From assembly GCA_041580375.1 (NCBI GenBank), contig JBFGDZ010000027.1, positions 1 to 26,136 on the forward strand: DNA of 26,136 nucleotides, given 5' to 3'. Of the stretch, positions 7,912 to 17,000 are shown one piece after another. Made by a program: the position numbers and the translations under genes. Position 1 is the stretch's first letter, and each line of letters begins with the position of its first letter. Source of the DNA: JAPUIN01 sp041580375. Its GTDB lineage: Bacteria > Acidobacteriota > Polarisedimenticolia > Gp22-AA2. Under the pieces are notes generated by a model that saw nothing but the letters and a program-made list of their open reading frames with translations, made no database searches and had not been told where the DNA came from.

Positions 7912-9291
7912 ATGCGGCGCGTGGGACTGCACTGGTGGATCTTCCTGGGCATCGTGGTCGGCGCGGGCTGGGGGACCTGGCTGAACGTCGCCCATCATGC
8001 CGATTTCGAGCGGGCCGCGAAGCACGAGGTGCTGGGGCCGACCTGGACGCCCGAGCAGGAGGCCGCCCGGACGAAGGCGATCCAGGCGGGGATCGACGCG
8101 CGGTTCCGGGAGACGTTCTGGGGATCGACCGCGCACGGCCTCGCCGAGCTCTTCCTCAAGCTCCTCAAGATGGTCGTCATCCCGCTGGTGTTCTCGTCGC
8201 TGGTCTGCGGGGTGGCCGGCATGGGGGACATCCGGCGACTCGGCAAGGTGGGCGGCAAGACGGCCGGCTGGTATGTCTCCACCAGCCTGATCGCAATCCT
8301 CACCGGGCTCGTCTTCATCAACGTCATCGGGCCGGGGCGCGGCCGGGTCCTGCCGCTGCCGGCCGACGGGGAGATCCTCTCCCCGCCCGATTCGGCCTGG
8401 GACTTCGTCCTCGCAATGGTGCCGGACAACATCGTGGAGGCGATGGCGCGCTTCGATCTCGTCCCGGTCATCCTCTTCGCGCTCCTGTTCGGGATCTTCC
8501 TGCTCGCCACCGACTCCTCCCTGCGGGCTCCGGTCGAGGGGTTCTTCAACGGCCTGTTCGGCGTCATGATGAAGATGACGCTGTTCATCATCTCGCTCGC
8601 TCCGATCGGGATCGCGGCCCTGATCGCGCGGCTCGTCGCCTCCACCGGACCGGGCGTGTTCATCAACCTGCTCGGTTACGCCGGAACGGTCGCCGCCGCG
8701 CTGGGGATGCACTTCCTGGTGACGCTCCCGCTGCTCTTCTGGGTCGTCACCCGGCGCAATCCGTACACGGTGATGCGGGCGATGAGCCCCGCTCTGCTGA
8801 CGGCGTTCTCGACCGCCTCCAGCTCGGGCACGCTCCCGGTGACCATCGAGCGGGTGGAGAACGGCGTAGGCGTGTCGAACAAGGTGTCCAGTTTCGTGCT
8901 GCCGCTGGGCGCCACCATCAACATGGACGGCACGGCGCTCTACGAGTGCGTCGCGACCCTCTTCGTGGCCCAGGTCTACGCCACCGTCAATCCCGACTTC
9001 ACGCTCACTCTCGGGGCCCAGGTCACGATCGTGCTGCTGGCGCTCCTGGTCAGCATCGGCGCCGCGGGCATCCCGCACGCGGGGCTCGTCATGATGGTCA
9101 TCATCTTCCAGGCGATCGGCCTGCCGATCGGCCTGACCGCCCTCCTGTGGGCGGTCGACCGGCCGCTCGACATGTGCCGCACGATGGTGAACGTCTGGAG
9201 CGACACGATGGGAACCGTCACCATCGCCCACACGGAGGGGGAGATCGACGACGCGGTCCTCTTCCGGCGCGCCCGCGCTGCGCGTGGATGA
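7912..9291 (+). CDS. Dicarboxylate/amino acid:cation symporter (DAACS family)
   Basis: The 459-residue inner-membrane protein shows hallmark DAACS motifs. These are the serine-rich re-entrant hairpin TASSSGTLPVT (about 300-311), PLGATINMDGTALY with the cation-site NMDGT (337-341), and a late amphipathic segment AAGIPHAGLVMMVII. Family members couple uptake of C4-dicarboxylates, glutamate or aspartate to protons or sodium. Between the first and second membrane helices there is an unusually long hydrophilic insert of about 50 residues. The frame is open 40 codons further upstream, but the ATG at 7912 begins a typical hydrophobic first helix. No Shine-Dalgarno sequence is apparent; the start may be leaderless. 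Confidence 0.92.
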   Translation: MRRVGLHWWIFLGIVVGAGWGTWLNVAHHADFERAAKHEVLGPTWTPEQEAARTKAIQAGIDARFRETFWGSTAHGLAELFLKLLKMVVIPLVFSSLVCGVAGMGDIRRLGKVGGKTAGWYVSTSLIAILTGLVFINVIGPGRGRVLPLPADGEILSPPDSAWDFVLAMVPDNIVEAMARFDLVPVILFALLFGIFLLATDSSLRAPVEGFFNGLFGVMMKMTLFIISLAPIGIAALIARLVASTGPGVFINLLGYAGTVAAALGMHFLVTLPLLFWVVTRRNPYTVMRAMSPALLTAFSTASSSGTLPVTIERVENGVGVSNKVSSFVLPLGATINMDGTALYECVATLFVAQVYATVNPDFTLTLGAQVTIVLLALLVSIGAAGIPHAGLVMMVIIFQAIGLPIGLTALLWAVDRPLDMCRTMVNVWSDTMGTVTIAHTEGEIDDAVLFRRARAARG

Positions 9292-9326
9292 GGCGCGGGC
9301 TCCCCGTCACCGACGCGGGGATCGGG

Positions 9327-9332
9327 TAGAAT
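9327..9332 (+). promoter_or_regulatory. Possible -10 box for the aldo/keto reductase gene
   Basis: TAGAAT lies about 50 bases upstream of the ATG at 9384, with no convincing -35 at the usual spacing. It is offered only as a candidate. Confidence 0.25.
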
Positions 9333-9383
9333 GCCCGGCGGTCTCTTCTTCCATTGTTGGACGCTCGATTCGGGAGGTGATCC

Positions 9384-10412
9384 ATGGCGCCCGAGGTGAA
9401 TCGTCGCAAGTTCATCGGCACCGCGCTCATCGGCGGCGCCGCGCTCGGACTCGGCGGGCTGGACGGAGCGCTCTCCGGCACCGGCGCCGGGGACGCCGCC
9501 CGGTCCGCCGGGCCCCCCATGCCCGCTCGCCCGCTCGGACGCACCGGGCATCGGGTGAAGCTGTTCTCGCTCGGCGGCCAGTCGCTGCTCGAGAAGAAGG
9601 GGACGCGGAAGCGATCCGTCGCCCTCATCCACCGCGCCCTCGACCTGGGCGTCAACTACTGCGACACCGCCCCCCTGTACGGGCCCAGCCAGGACTACTT
9701 CGGCGAGGTCATGAAGACGCGCCGCAAGGAGACCTTCCTGGCGACGAAGACCGACGATCGCACGCGGGACGGCTCGCTCCGGCTTCTGGAGGACTCGCTG
9801 CGCCGGCTGCAGACCGACCGGATCGATCTGTGGCAGCTCCATCACATCGGCTCGATGGACGACCTGAACGAGGCGTTCCGGAAGGGCGGCGCCATCGAGG
9901 CGCTGGCGAAGGCGCGAGACGAGAAGACGGTCCGTTACCTCGGCATCACCGGCCACTACGATCCCGCCTCCCTCCTCGAGGGGATCCGCCGCTTCGATTT
10001 CGACTGCATCCTGATGGCGCTCAACGCGGCCGACCCGCATCACCTGCCGTTCCAGCAAGCGCTGCTGCGGACCGCCGTCGAGAAGAAGATGGGGATCATC
10101 GGGATGAAGGTGCCGGCGCGCGGCCGGCTGCTCGAGCGCGCCGGGATCACCATGAAGGACTGCGTCGACTACGTCTGGAGCCTGCCGGTCTCCACCGTCA
10201 TCATCGGCTGCGACTCGATCCCGCAACTGGAGGAGAACGTCGCCCTCGCGCGCGCGTTCGAGCCGCTCGACCCCGATCGGATGGCCGCACTCGAGTCGCG
10301 CACGAAGGAGGAGGCTCTCGTCTGCTCCTGGTACAAGCGCGGCTCGGCAGATCCGTGGGGCCGTCTCGACGCGCCCGGGGCGTCGCGCGAGACGATGACC
10401 CTTCTCACCTGA
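9384..10412 (+). CDS. Tat-exported aldo/keto reductase
   Basis: The 342-residue protein begins with a twin-arginine signal (NRRKFIGTALIGG, residues 6-18) and a hydrophobic stretch to about 30, so it is likely exported folded with its nicotinamide cofactor or membrane-anchored. The aldo/keto reductase barrel (47-310) shows the catalytic tetrad: D94 and Y99 in NYCDTAPLYG, K122 in LATKTDD and a histidine in WQLHHI (H153). The late IIGCDSIPQLEENV segment matches the family's cofactor-binding end. It lacks the C-terminal ferredoxin motif of some Tat-linked relatives. A perfect GGAGGTGAT precedes the ATG. The substrate is unknown. Confidence 0.9.
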   Translation: MAPEVNRRKFIGTALIGGAALGLGGLDGALSGTGAGDAARSAGPPMPARPLGRTGHRVKLFSLGGQSLLEKKGTRKRSVALIHRALDLGVNYCDTAPLYGPSQDYFGEVMKTRRKETFLATKTDDRTRDGSLRLLEDSLRRLQTDRIDLWQLHHIGSMDDLNEAFRKGGAIEALAKARDEKTVRYLGITGHYDPASLLEGIRRFDFDCILMALNAADPHHLPFQQALLRTAVEKKMGIIGMKVPARGRLLERAGITMKDCVDYVWSLPVSTVIIGCDSIPQLEENVALARAFEPLDPDRMAALESRTKEEALVCSWYKRGSADPWGRLDAPGASRETMTLLT

Positions 10413-10764
10413 ACGGGTAACTCGTTCCCGGAATGACCCTCACGCGGGCGCCGTTTTTCGCCGGCCGCCGGGATCCGCCGCACGTTTTTCACCCGGCGTT
10501 CACGCCCGGCCCGACATGACGGTGCGTTTGTCCGTGGCGTGGGATTTGCAATCTCCAACGATCGCAGGATGCCGGCCGGCGCGTTCAGCGATCCATCACC
10601 GGCCGGCAGCGCGACACACCACGGAGCGAGGGGCGGTTGGTGCGGGCGCCCCGGAACGATCCGATCCATGTGGTCCGCGGGGTGCCCCGCGAATCCCCCG
10701 AGTCGAGGTCAGCCCGGAGAAGGGACCCTCCCCCGCTCCGTGGCGGCGCCGCGCCGAGCGGCGG
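10413..10764. other. Intergenic stretch without a supported gene
   Basis: This 352-base gap separates the reductase from the convergent PilZ gene. The open frames in it are Arg/Pro/Ser-rich with no family resemblance, as expected for GC-rich noncoding DNA. It has two short T5 tracts (near 10454 and 10485) without clean upstream stems. There is one inverted repeat (10570-10608). Confidence 0.6.
10570..10608. repeat. Perfect 10-bp inverted repeat, 19-base loop
   Basis: TGCCGGCCGG at 10570-10579 is the exact reverse complement of CCGGCCGGCA at 10599-10608. The arms are themselves near-palindromic. No T-tract follows, so a classical terminator is not supported. It may be a bidirectional hairpin between convergent genes. 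Confidence 0.4.
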
Positions 10765-11529
10765 TCAGAGCCGGGCCGGCATCCCGGATGATCCGATCTG
10801 CGCCAGCAGAAAAGCGTCCAGCGCGGCGCGGTCATCAGGCGACAGCTTCTCGAACTGGATTCCCATCCCGCGGCGCTTCGACCGGCCCGATTCCTCGCCC
10901 TGATGGCAGACCCTGCCGGTGGCGCTGATCTTCCGCGCCGGCGTGCCGACGAAGAAGATCATCTCGATCGTCGTCCCGACCGCGTAGGGGTTATCGGTCT
11001 TGATGAAGCACCCGCTCTGGGAGAGCGACAGGATCGTGTCGTAGTAGAAGAAGTCCTCCTGGTACATCCCCGGCTCCCGGTGGGCGAGCGCGAGCTCGCT
11101 CGTGATCCGCAGCTCGCGGCGCGCGGCCAGGTTGAGCAGATCCTGCACGCGGCCGTACAGCTCGTTGAGCTTGAGAGTGGCGCCGGTGAGCACCTTCGCG
11201 GAGGGGAGATTGTCCGTGATGAACTTCTCCTCGGCCGCCGCAGCGACGCAGGCGAGTATGGGAATCTTCTTCGACTCCACCCGCGTCCGGATCACCTCGA
11301 CGAAGGCCTGCAGATCCGGCCCGGCGGACGGCGGACGGACCACGGCCAGGTCGGGATTCGAGCGGACCGCGCGATCCAGCTCCGCCTCCAGCGGATACGC
11401 CGTCTGGATGGAGTAGCCGAATCGAAGGAGCGCCTGCACGAGACCCAGGAAAACCTCGCAATGGGAGGCCACGACGAGGACGGTCCTTCGCTGCAGGTCG
11501 GCTCCGGGTCGGATCGAATCGGCCGGCAT
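10765..11529 (-). CDS. PilZ-domain protein with degenerate receiver domain
   Basis: Residues 14-130 of 254 look like a response-regulator fold (RRTVLVVASHCEVFLGLVQALLRFGYSIQTA, then IPILACVA). The phospho-acceptor position reads PDLAVVRPPS, without the aspartate. Residues 137-245 form a PilZ domain with RRELR (RxxxR at 137-141), SLSQSGC (168-174, Ser in place of the usual Asp/Asn) and RGMGIQFEKLSPDDRAAL. PilZ domains generally bind cyclic di-GMP; the weakened second motif makes binding uncertain. It probably acts in the cytoplasm as an adaptor. AAGGAGG seven bases before the ATG fixes the start. It is monocistronic and convergent with the reductase. Confidence 0.82.
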   Translation of the reverse strand: MPADSIRPGADLQRRTVLVVASHCEVFLGLVQALLRFGYSIQTAYPLEAELDRAVRSNPDLAVVRPPSAGPDLQAFVEVIRTRVESKKIPILACVAAAAEEKFITDNLPSAKVLTGATLKLNELYGRVQDLLNLAARRELRITSELALAHREPGMYQEDFFYYDTILSLSQSGCFIKTDNPYAVGTTIEMIFFVGTPARKISATGRVCHQGEESGRSKRRGMGIQFEKLSPDDRAALDAFLLAQIGSSGMPARL

Positions 11530-11666
11530 GCGGGCGCCTCCTTCAGAAATCGCTCAAGGAGTTGACCCGGGCTGTGCCGGCGGCGGGCTCTCCCGAGGAC
11601 GGATCCACGGGGATCATGGTTCCCCCCCGCCTTTCGATCAAGGTCTCAACGGACGGGGGGGGCCGA

Positions 11667-13262
11667 TCACCTCGTCGACGTCGTCCTGGCGGCACGAACG
11701 GCCTGCTCGAGCCGGTAGCCGGGCACCGTGGCGGGCAGCCACCGCCTCGTTTCGGCGGCGGCGGTGAACGTCGCGATGAGGGAGGGTACCACGACGTCAC
11801 GGGTGTAGGTGATGTAGTGATGTCCCGCGGCCGCCTGGGCGATGGCCCGTCCCAGCTTCTCGGGATGATGACGCAGCACCCAGTTGACGAATCGCCAGTA
11901 CGATCGACGATAGCGCCCCGTGAAGCCCTGTCCTTTGATCGCGCGCCAGGCGGACGCGAAATCCCTCGGCACCTTCCGGCGGATCGCGTCCGGCGCCGGT
12001 TTCCAGCGGGCGAGATTCTCGCGGCAGCGGCGGAAGTAGTTCTCAGGATGGTAGACCGTCTCGATAACCTTGCGGTACCCCGCGAGCATCTGGTCCACCG
12101 GGAGCTTCGTGATCACGTTCGTCAGCCCGAACTGGTGTCCGGGGATCTCCTTGCGGAGGCGCTGCTCCCGCTGCAGGCGGGCGTAGAGCGGGGTGTTCGG
12201 CAGGGCGCTCAGAATCCCCACCATCGCATACGGGATCGCGGCCTGATCGATGAAACGGGTCATGCCGTCGAAGCTCTCCGGACCGTCGCTGTCGAAACCC
12301 AGGATGAAGCCCGCCCAGACATCCAGGCCGCTATCGAGCAGCCCGTGGACCTGGTCCACCATGTTCCGCCGGAGGTTCTGGGTCTTGCGCGTCTCGCTCA
12401 GCGCGTCCTGCGACGGCGTCTCGATGCCGATGAACACCGCCGTGAATCCGGCGCCGGTCATCAGATCGACCAGGTGCGGATCGTCCGCGATGTTCATCGA
12501 GGCTTCCGTGTAGAACTCCAGCGGGGGTCGGACGCGCCGCCTCCATGCGGCGATCTCGGGGAGGACCGCCTTGACCGCTTTCTTGTTCCCGATGAAGTTG
12601 TCGTCCACGAAGAAGACGTCCCCTGTGAAGCCCGTGGCGCGGATCGCCTCGAGCTCGGCGATGACCTGCGCGGCCGTCTTCGTGCGGGGCCTGCGGCCGT
12701 ACATGACGATGATGTCGCAGAACTCGCAGGAGAAGGGGCATCCCCGCGAGTACTGCAGGCACATCTGATGGTAATCCTCCACTCTCAGGAGGTCGTAGCG
12801 CGGCAGCGGCGCGGCGGTGAGGTCGGGCTTCTCCGTCTCCCGGTAGACCGGCCGCGCCCGGCCAGCCTGGAGGTCCGCCGCCAGCTCGGGCACGAGGTCC
12901 TCCCCTTCCCCCACGACGACATGGTCGGCGAGGGTCAGTTCCTCGGGGAGGGCGGTGGCGTAGGGCCCGCCCACGACGGTGCGCACGCCCATGCGGCGGC
13001 AGCGCCCGAGAACCTGGTGGAGCGACTCCCGCTGGACCAGCATCCCGCTCAGCATAACGACATCGGCCCAGCGGAGGTCCTCGTCCGCGAGCGGCCGCAC
13101 GTCCAGATCCACGAGCCGGCATTCCCAGTGCCGCGGGAGGAGCGCGGCGACGGTGATGAGGCCGAGCGGAGGCAGAAGGCTCCGGCGCCGGGCGAACGCG
13201 AGCGAGTGGCGCCCGCTCCAGTAGGAGTCGGGAAACGTCGGATTGACGAGAAGAACGCGCAT
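11667..13262 (-). CDS. B12-binding radical SAM protein (DUF4070-type)
   Basis: The 531-residue protein has an N-terminal cobalamin-binding-like domain (about 1-140) and a radical SAM core with CPFSCEFC (C175, C179, C182, the CX3CX2C cluster site). The C-terminal region (about 365-500) is of the DUF4070 type seen with such enzymes. The classic DxHxxG cobalamin motif is not visible, so B12 may bind base-off without that His ligand. Members of this architecture include methylases such as hopanoid C-3 methylase, but the substrate here cannot be told. GAGGAG is very close to the ATG. Neighbours give no pathway clue: divergent subtilase on one side, PilZ gene on the other. Confidence 0.88.
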   Translation of the reverse strand: MRVLLVNPTFPDSYWSGRHSLAFARRRSLLPPLGLITVAALLPRHWECRLVDLDVRPLADEDLRWADVVMLSGMLVQRESLHQVLGRCRRMGVRTVVGGPYATALPEELTLADHVVVGEGEDLVPELAADLQAGRARPVYRETEKPDLTAAPLPRYDLLRVEDYHQMCLQYSRGCPFSCEFCDIIVMYGRRPRTKTAAQVIAELEAIRATGFTGDVFFVDDNFIGNKKAVKAVLPEIAAWRRRVRPPLEFYTEASMNIADDPHLVDLMTGAGFTAVFIGIETPSQDALSETRKTQNLRRNMVDQVHGLLDSGLDVWAGFILGFDSDGPESFDGMTRFIDQAAIPYAMVGILSALPNTPLYARLQREQRLRKEIPGHQFGLTNVITKLPVDQMLAGYRKVIETVYHPENYFRRCRENLARWKPAPDAIRRKVPRDFASAWRAIKGQGFTGRYRRSYWRFVNWVLRHHPEKLGRAIAQAAAGHHYITYTRDVVVPSLIATFTAAAETRRWLPATVPGYRLEQAVRAARTTSTR

Positions 13263-13403
13263 TGCTCCTCGGTTCCTGGCGAGCGGCGGATCCCCTCTCC
13301 GTGGGAATCCGGCGGTCCCGAAATACCTACTCGATCTGTCAAATAAAGGAAAGACCCCGCCCTTGATCCGGTCCGCTTATTGGACAGGCCGGGACATGGC
13401 CCG

Positions 13404-13432
13404 TTGCGCGCCGCGCTGCCCGGGACTAGATT
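13404..13432 (+). promoter_or_regulatory. Possible sigma70-like promoter for the subtilase
   Basis: TTGCGC and TAGATT are separated by 17 bases. The predicted start near 13440 leaves an 80-85 base leader before the ATG at 13524. The -35 TTGCGC is the same hexamer as in the proximal symporter promoter. Confidence 0.35.
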
Positions 13433-13523
13433 ATCCGCATCCGGCATCAGGGTTAGCACGGACGTCGAACGCCCAGGGCAGGGTTTCGAGGCAGGTCCGG
13501 CCGTCCTCCTCAGGAGACACACG

Positions 13524-14744
<1,221 letters not shown>

Positions 14745-14771
14745 GAGTCGCGGGCACCGGGGAGGGCCGCT

Positions 14772-15284
14772 ATGTTCGCAATGATCGCCCGGTTGGCTTG
14801 CGCCCTGCGACCCTGGGGTCTGCTGCTTCTCGTCGCGCCGGCGCTCATGGGCCAGGAGTGCCCGGACCGCGGCGCTGATCTAGAAGCCGTGGCCGACTTC
14901 GAGACGAGCCTGACGCTGCGCGACACCGAGGGCCGTGAGGTCCGGTCCTTCGCGGTCGGTCAGGTCGTCACGATGGTGGTCACGATCCATAACCGCTCCG
15001 GCGAACGGCGAACGCTGACGCTCCCGACGGCGCAGACCTACGACTGCATCGTCTCCAGGCCGGACGGCACCGAGATCTGGAGATGGTCGAAAGGGCGCAT
15101 GTTCGCCCAGGTCGTGACGGAGCTGTCGTTCGAACCGGATGAGTCGAAAAGCTGGTCGCAGACCTGGGACCGCGCTCGCGACGACGGCCGGCCCGCCGCC
15201 GCGGGGGTGTACGTCGCCATCGGCCTGATCCCCGCCCGCGCTCCGGGAACGACTTCCGACCCGGCGCGCTTCACCCTGGAATGA
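14772..15284 (+). CDS. Secreted BsuPI-like intracellular-proteinase-inhibitor domain protein
   Basis: The 170-residue protein has an N-terminal signal peptide (hydrophobic core LLLLVAPAL, about 16-26) and one BsuPI-type beta-sandwich (about 45-168). Recognisable motifs are the VTMVVTIHNRSGERRTLTLP strand pair, TYDCIVSRPDGTEIWRWS and the aromatic FEPDESKSWSQTWD. The founding member inhibits the Bacillus intracellular serine protease; many bacterial relatives are uncharacterised. GGAGG six bases upstream supports this ATG rather than the one at 14781. It directly follows the subtilase on the same strand, so it may restrain or chaperone that protease outside the cytoplasm. This pairing is inference. 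Confidence 0.78.
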   Translation: MFAMIARLACALRPWGLLLLVAPALMGQECPDRGADLEAVADFETSLTLRDTEGREVRSFAVGQVVTMVVTIHNRSGERRTLTLPTAQTYDCIVSRPDGTEIWRWSKGRMFAQVVTELSFEPDESKSWSQTWDRARDDGRPAAAGVYVAIGLIPARAPGTTSDPARFTLE

Positions 15285-15312
15285 TTGCGTTCCGCTCGCC
15301 GTCCGCCGGCCT

Positions 15313-15690
15313 TCAACTCCCGGCGCGGCGCATGACGTCGCCGAGGATCGCCTCGACCTCCTCGCGCTCGAGCGGCTGCACCAGGTAATAAAAGATGCTC
15401 CTCTGGCGCGCGCGGCGCTCCAGATCGAGAGAATCGTCTTCCGCGATCACCACGACGGGCAGAGTACCGCGCACGGCCTGGATCACGGGGATCAGGTCCA
15501 GGTTCTCGAGCGAGCACGCGCCCGCGCCGATGAACACGGCGATGGGACGCCTTGCGACCGTGGAGTGTGCGACCTCGACCGGGCTCGACTCGATGCGCAC
15601 AGACGGCCCGCCGGGGCCGCACACCTCCTTCAGCATCGCGATGTCCTCATCGCGGCAGCCGTAGACGAGAAGCTCACCACGAGAAGCCAT
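15313..15690 (-). CDS. Degenerate receiver-domain protein closing the respiratory operon
   Basis: The 125-residue protein has the length and alternating pattern of a stand-alone receiver (GELLVYGCRDEDIAMLKEV, PVVVIAEDD, FYYLVQPLEREEVEAIL). Where the phospho-acceptor aspartate should be there is VFIGAGACS, and the conserved lysine is replaced by glutamine (LVQP). It is therefore probably not phosphorylated by the usual chemistry and may be a protein-interaction module. A purine-rich AGGGGG precedes the ATG by about ten bases. It lies 53 bases after the tetraheme cytochrome gene on the same strand and is likely the last gene of that operon. It converges with the inhibitor gene. Confidence 0.7.
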   Translation of the reverse strand: MASRGELLVYGCRDEDIAMLKEVCGPGGPSVRIESSPVEVAHSTVARRPIAVFIGAGACSLENLDLIPVIQAVRGTLPVVVIAEDDSLDLERRARQRSIFYYLVQPLEREEVEAILGDVMRRAGS

Positions 15691-15743
15691 GGACGGGACG
15701 CCCCCTTTCGGGCGCCGATGCCCCTGAGGAAGACCGGTCTCCC

Positions 15744-17000
15744 CTAGTTCCCTTTCCCCGACGGCGCCGCGATCCGCCGCAGATAGGCGGCCAAGTGCAC
15801 CATGTCCCCCGGGTCCAGCTTCGGCCACGCCACGGCCTGCTCGGCCATCAGGGCATGCATCTCGGGGGCATGGTTCCACATGGCCGCGGACAGCGCGATC
15901 GGGTCGAGCACCACCCGGCTGCTCGAAAGGTCGACGGCCTCCGGGCCGGTGCCCTCGTGACACCGGGCACAACCTCTCTCCTTGAAGATCACCGCGCCGG
16001 TCGCCGGCTCTCCCTCGCCGCCGACGTAGCTCATGAAGTAGAGGTACGAGATCAGATCGGCCATCTCCGAACCCTCGAAATGCGGGAAGGGGATCCCCGC
16101 GGCGCGCATCCGATCGTTCATGGCGTAGCTGTGATTCCACAGGACGCCGCCAATCTCGGAGACGGTCATGCGGAGCGCGGAGGTCTCCAGTTCCGGTGCC
16201 CCCGCCCGCCCGCGGCCTCCGTGGCATGCAACGCATCGCTTTTCTCTGAAGAGCCCGGCGCCTCTCACCGGATCCGGCAGCGGGAGAAGCTCGACGCGAC
16301 GATCGGCGCGGATCCCCTGCGTCCGGATGAAGGCCTGGATATCGGCCATCTCGTCGCCCGTGAACGTCGGGATGTCGGCTCCGCGCCCCAGCTGATCTTT
16401 CTGCATGCGCGGGCCCGCGTTCCACATGGCCTGCACCAGAACGACCGAGGAGGGGTAAGCCGAGAACCGGTCCAGGGCGCCGCCCCCGGCCCCGCCCTTC
16501 CCGCCGAGCGTGTGACAGGCGGCGCACCTGTGCTGCGTGTAGGCGACGGACCCGCGCGTCGGATTTCCCGGCTCGTCGAAGAGACGGAGATAGTAGAGGT
16601 AGCTCAGGAGATCCGCCATCTCCCGCTGGTCGAGCGTCGGCCATTGATGACCGCGATCCGCCATCGCGTCGATCATGCGTGGGGTGTGATTCCAGAAATC
16701 CCCCACCAGATCGAGCCAGTTCTTGCCCGCGACGGCCGACGACATGTCCGGAGCCACGAGCCCGCCGTGACCCCAGACCGAGTGACACTGCACGCACAGC
16801 TTCGACGAAAGCAGCTCCCGTCCCCTGAAGGGATTGCCCTCCAGCGTTCCCTTCCCGGCGGCGCGGATCGGGAGCGACACGATCAGGGCCCCCAGCAGAA
16901 CCCAGGCCGCGAGGATGGTGATTCTCCAGAGTCCGACCGTGGTCCCGGCGCGCGCCGGCGCGGCACCATGCTTCGAGAAACGAGCGGAGTGGAGATTCAT
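15744..17000 (-). CDS. Membrane-anchored tetraheme cytochrome c of four repeated modules
   Basis: The 418-residue protein has one N-terminal membrane helix (about 24-44) and four class-I-like cytochrome modules. Heme motifs are CVQCH (69-73), CAACH (159-163), CVACH (256-260) and CARCH (344-348). Each module carries a WN(H/A)xxxM element (FWNHTPRM, MWNAGPRM, LWNHSYAM, MWNHAPEM), followed in three by a MADL/IxSYL or MADIQAF-type helix. The gene thus arose by internal duplication. It probably faces the periplasm and passes electrons between the quinol-oxidising complex and soluble acceptors. Its ATG overlaps the stop of the upstream NrfD gene (ATGA), implying translational coupling. The frame remains open far upstream, but that is antisense-free shadow of the NrfD gene. 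Confidence 0.93.
   Translation of the reverse strand: MNLHSARFSKHGAAPARAGTTVGLWRITILAAWVLLGALIVSLPIRAAGKGTLEGNPFRGRELLSSKLCVQCHSVWGHGGLVAPDMSSAVAGKNWLDLVGDFWNHTPRMIDAMADRGHQWPTLDQREMADLLSYLYYLRLFDEPGNPTRGSVAYTQHRCAACHTLGGKGGAGGGALDRFSAYPSSVVLVQAMWNAGPRMQKDQLGRGADIPTFTGDEMADIQAFIRTQGIRADRRVELLPLPDPVRGAGLFREKRCVACHGGRGRAGAPELETSALRMTVSEIGGVLWNHSYAMNDRMRAAGIPFPHFEGSEMADLISYLYFMSYVGGEGEPATGAVIFKERGCARCHEGTGPEAVDLSSSRVVLDPIALSAAMWNHAPEMHALMAEQAVAWPKLDPGDMVHLAAYLRRIAAPSGKGN

Noticed and set aside
9301..9321. Hairpin TCCCCG...CGGGGA after the symporter gene
   Set aside because: The stem is only six base pairs and no T-tract follows, so I do not call a terminator.
10516..10791. Small open frame of 91 codons after the aldo/keto reductase
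   Set aside because: No ribosome site, biased Arg/Pro/Ser composition, and overlap with the end of the PilZ gene.
13337..13342. Perfect TTGACA on the - strand upstream of the radical SAM gene
   Set aside because: No -10 element is found at 16-18 bases, so a promoter is not supported.
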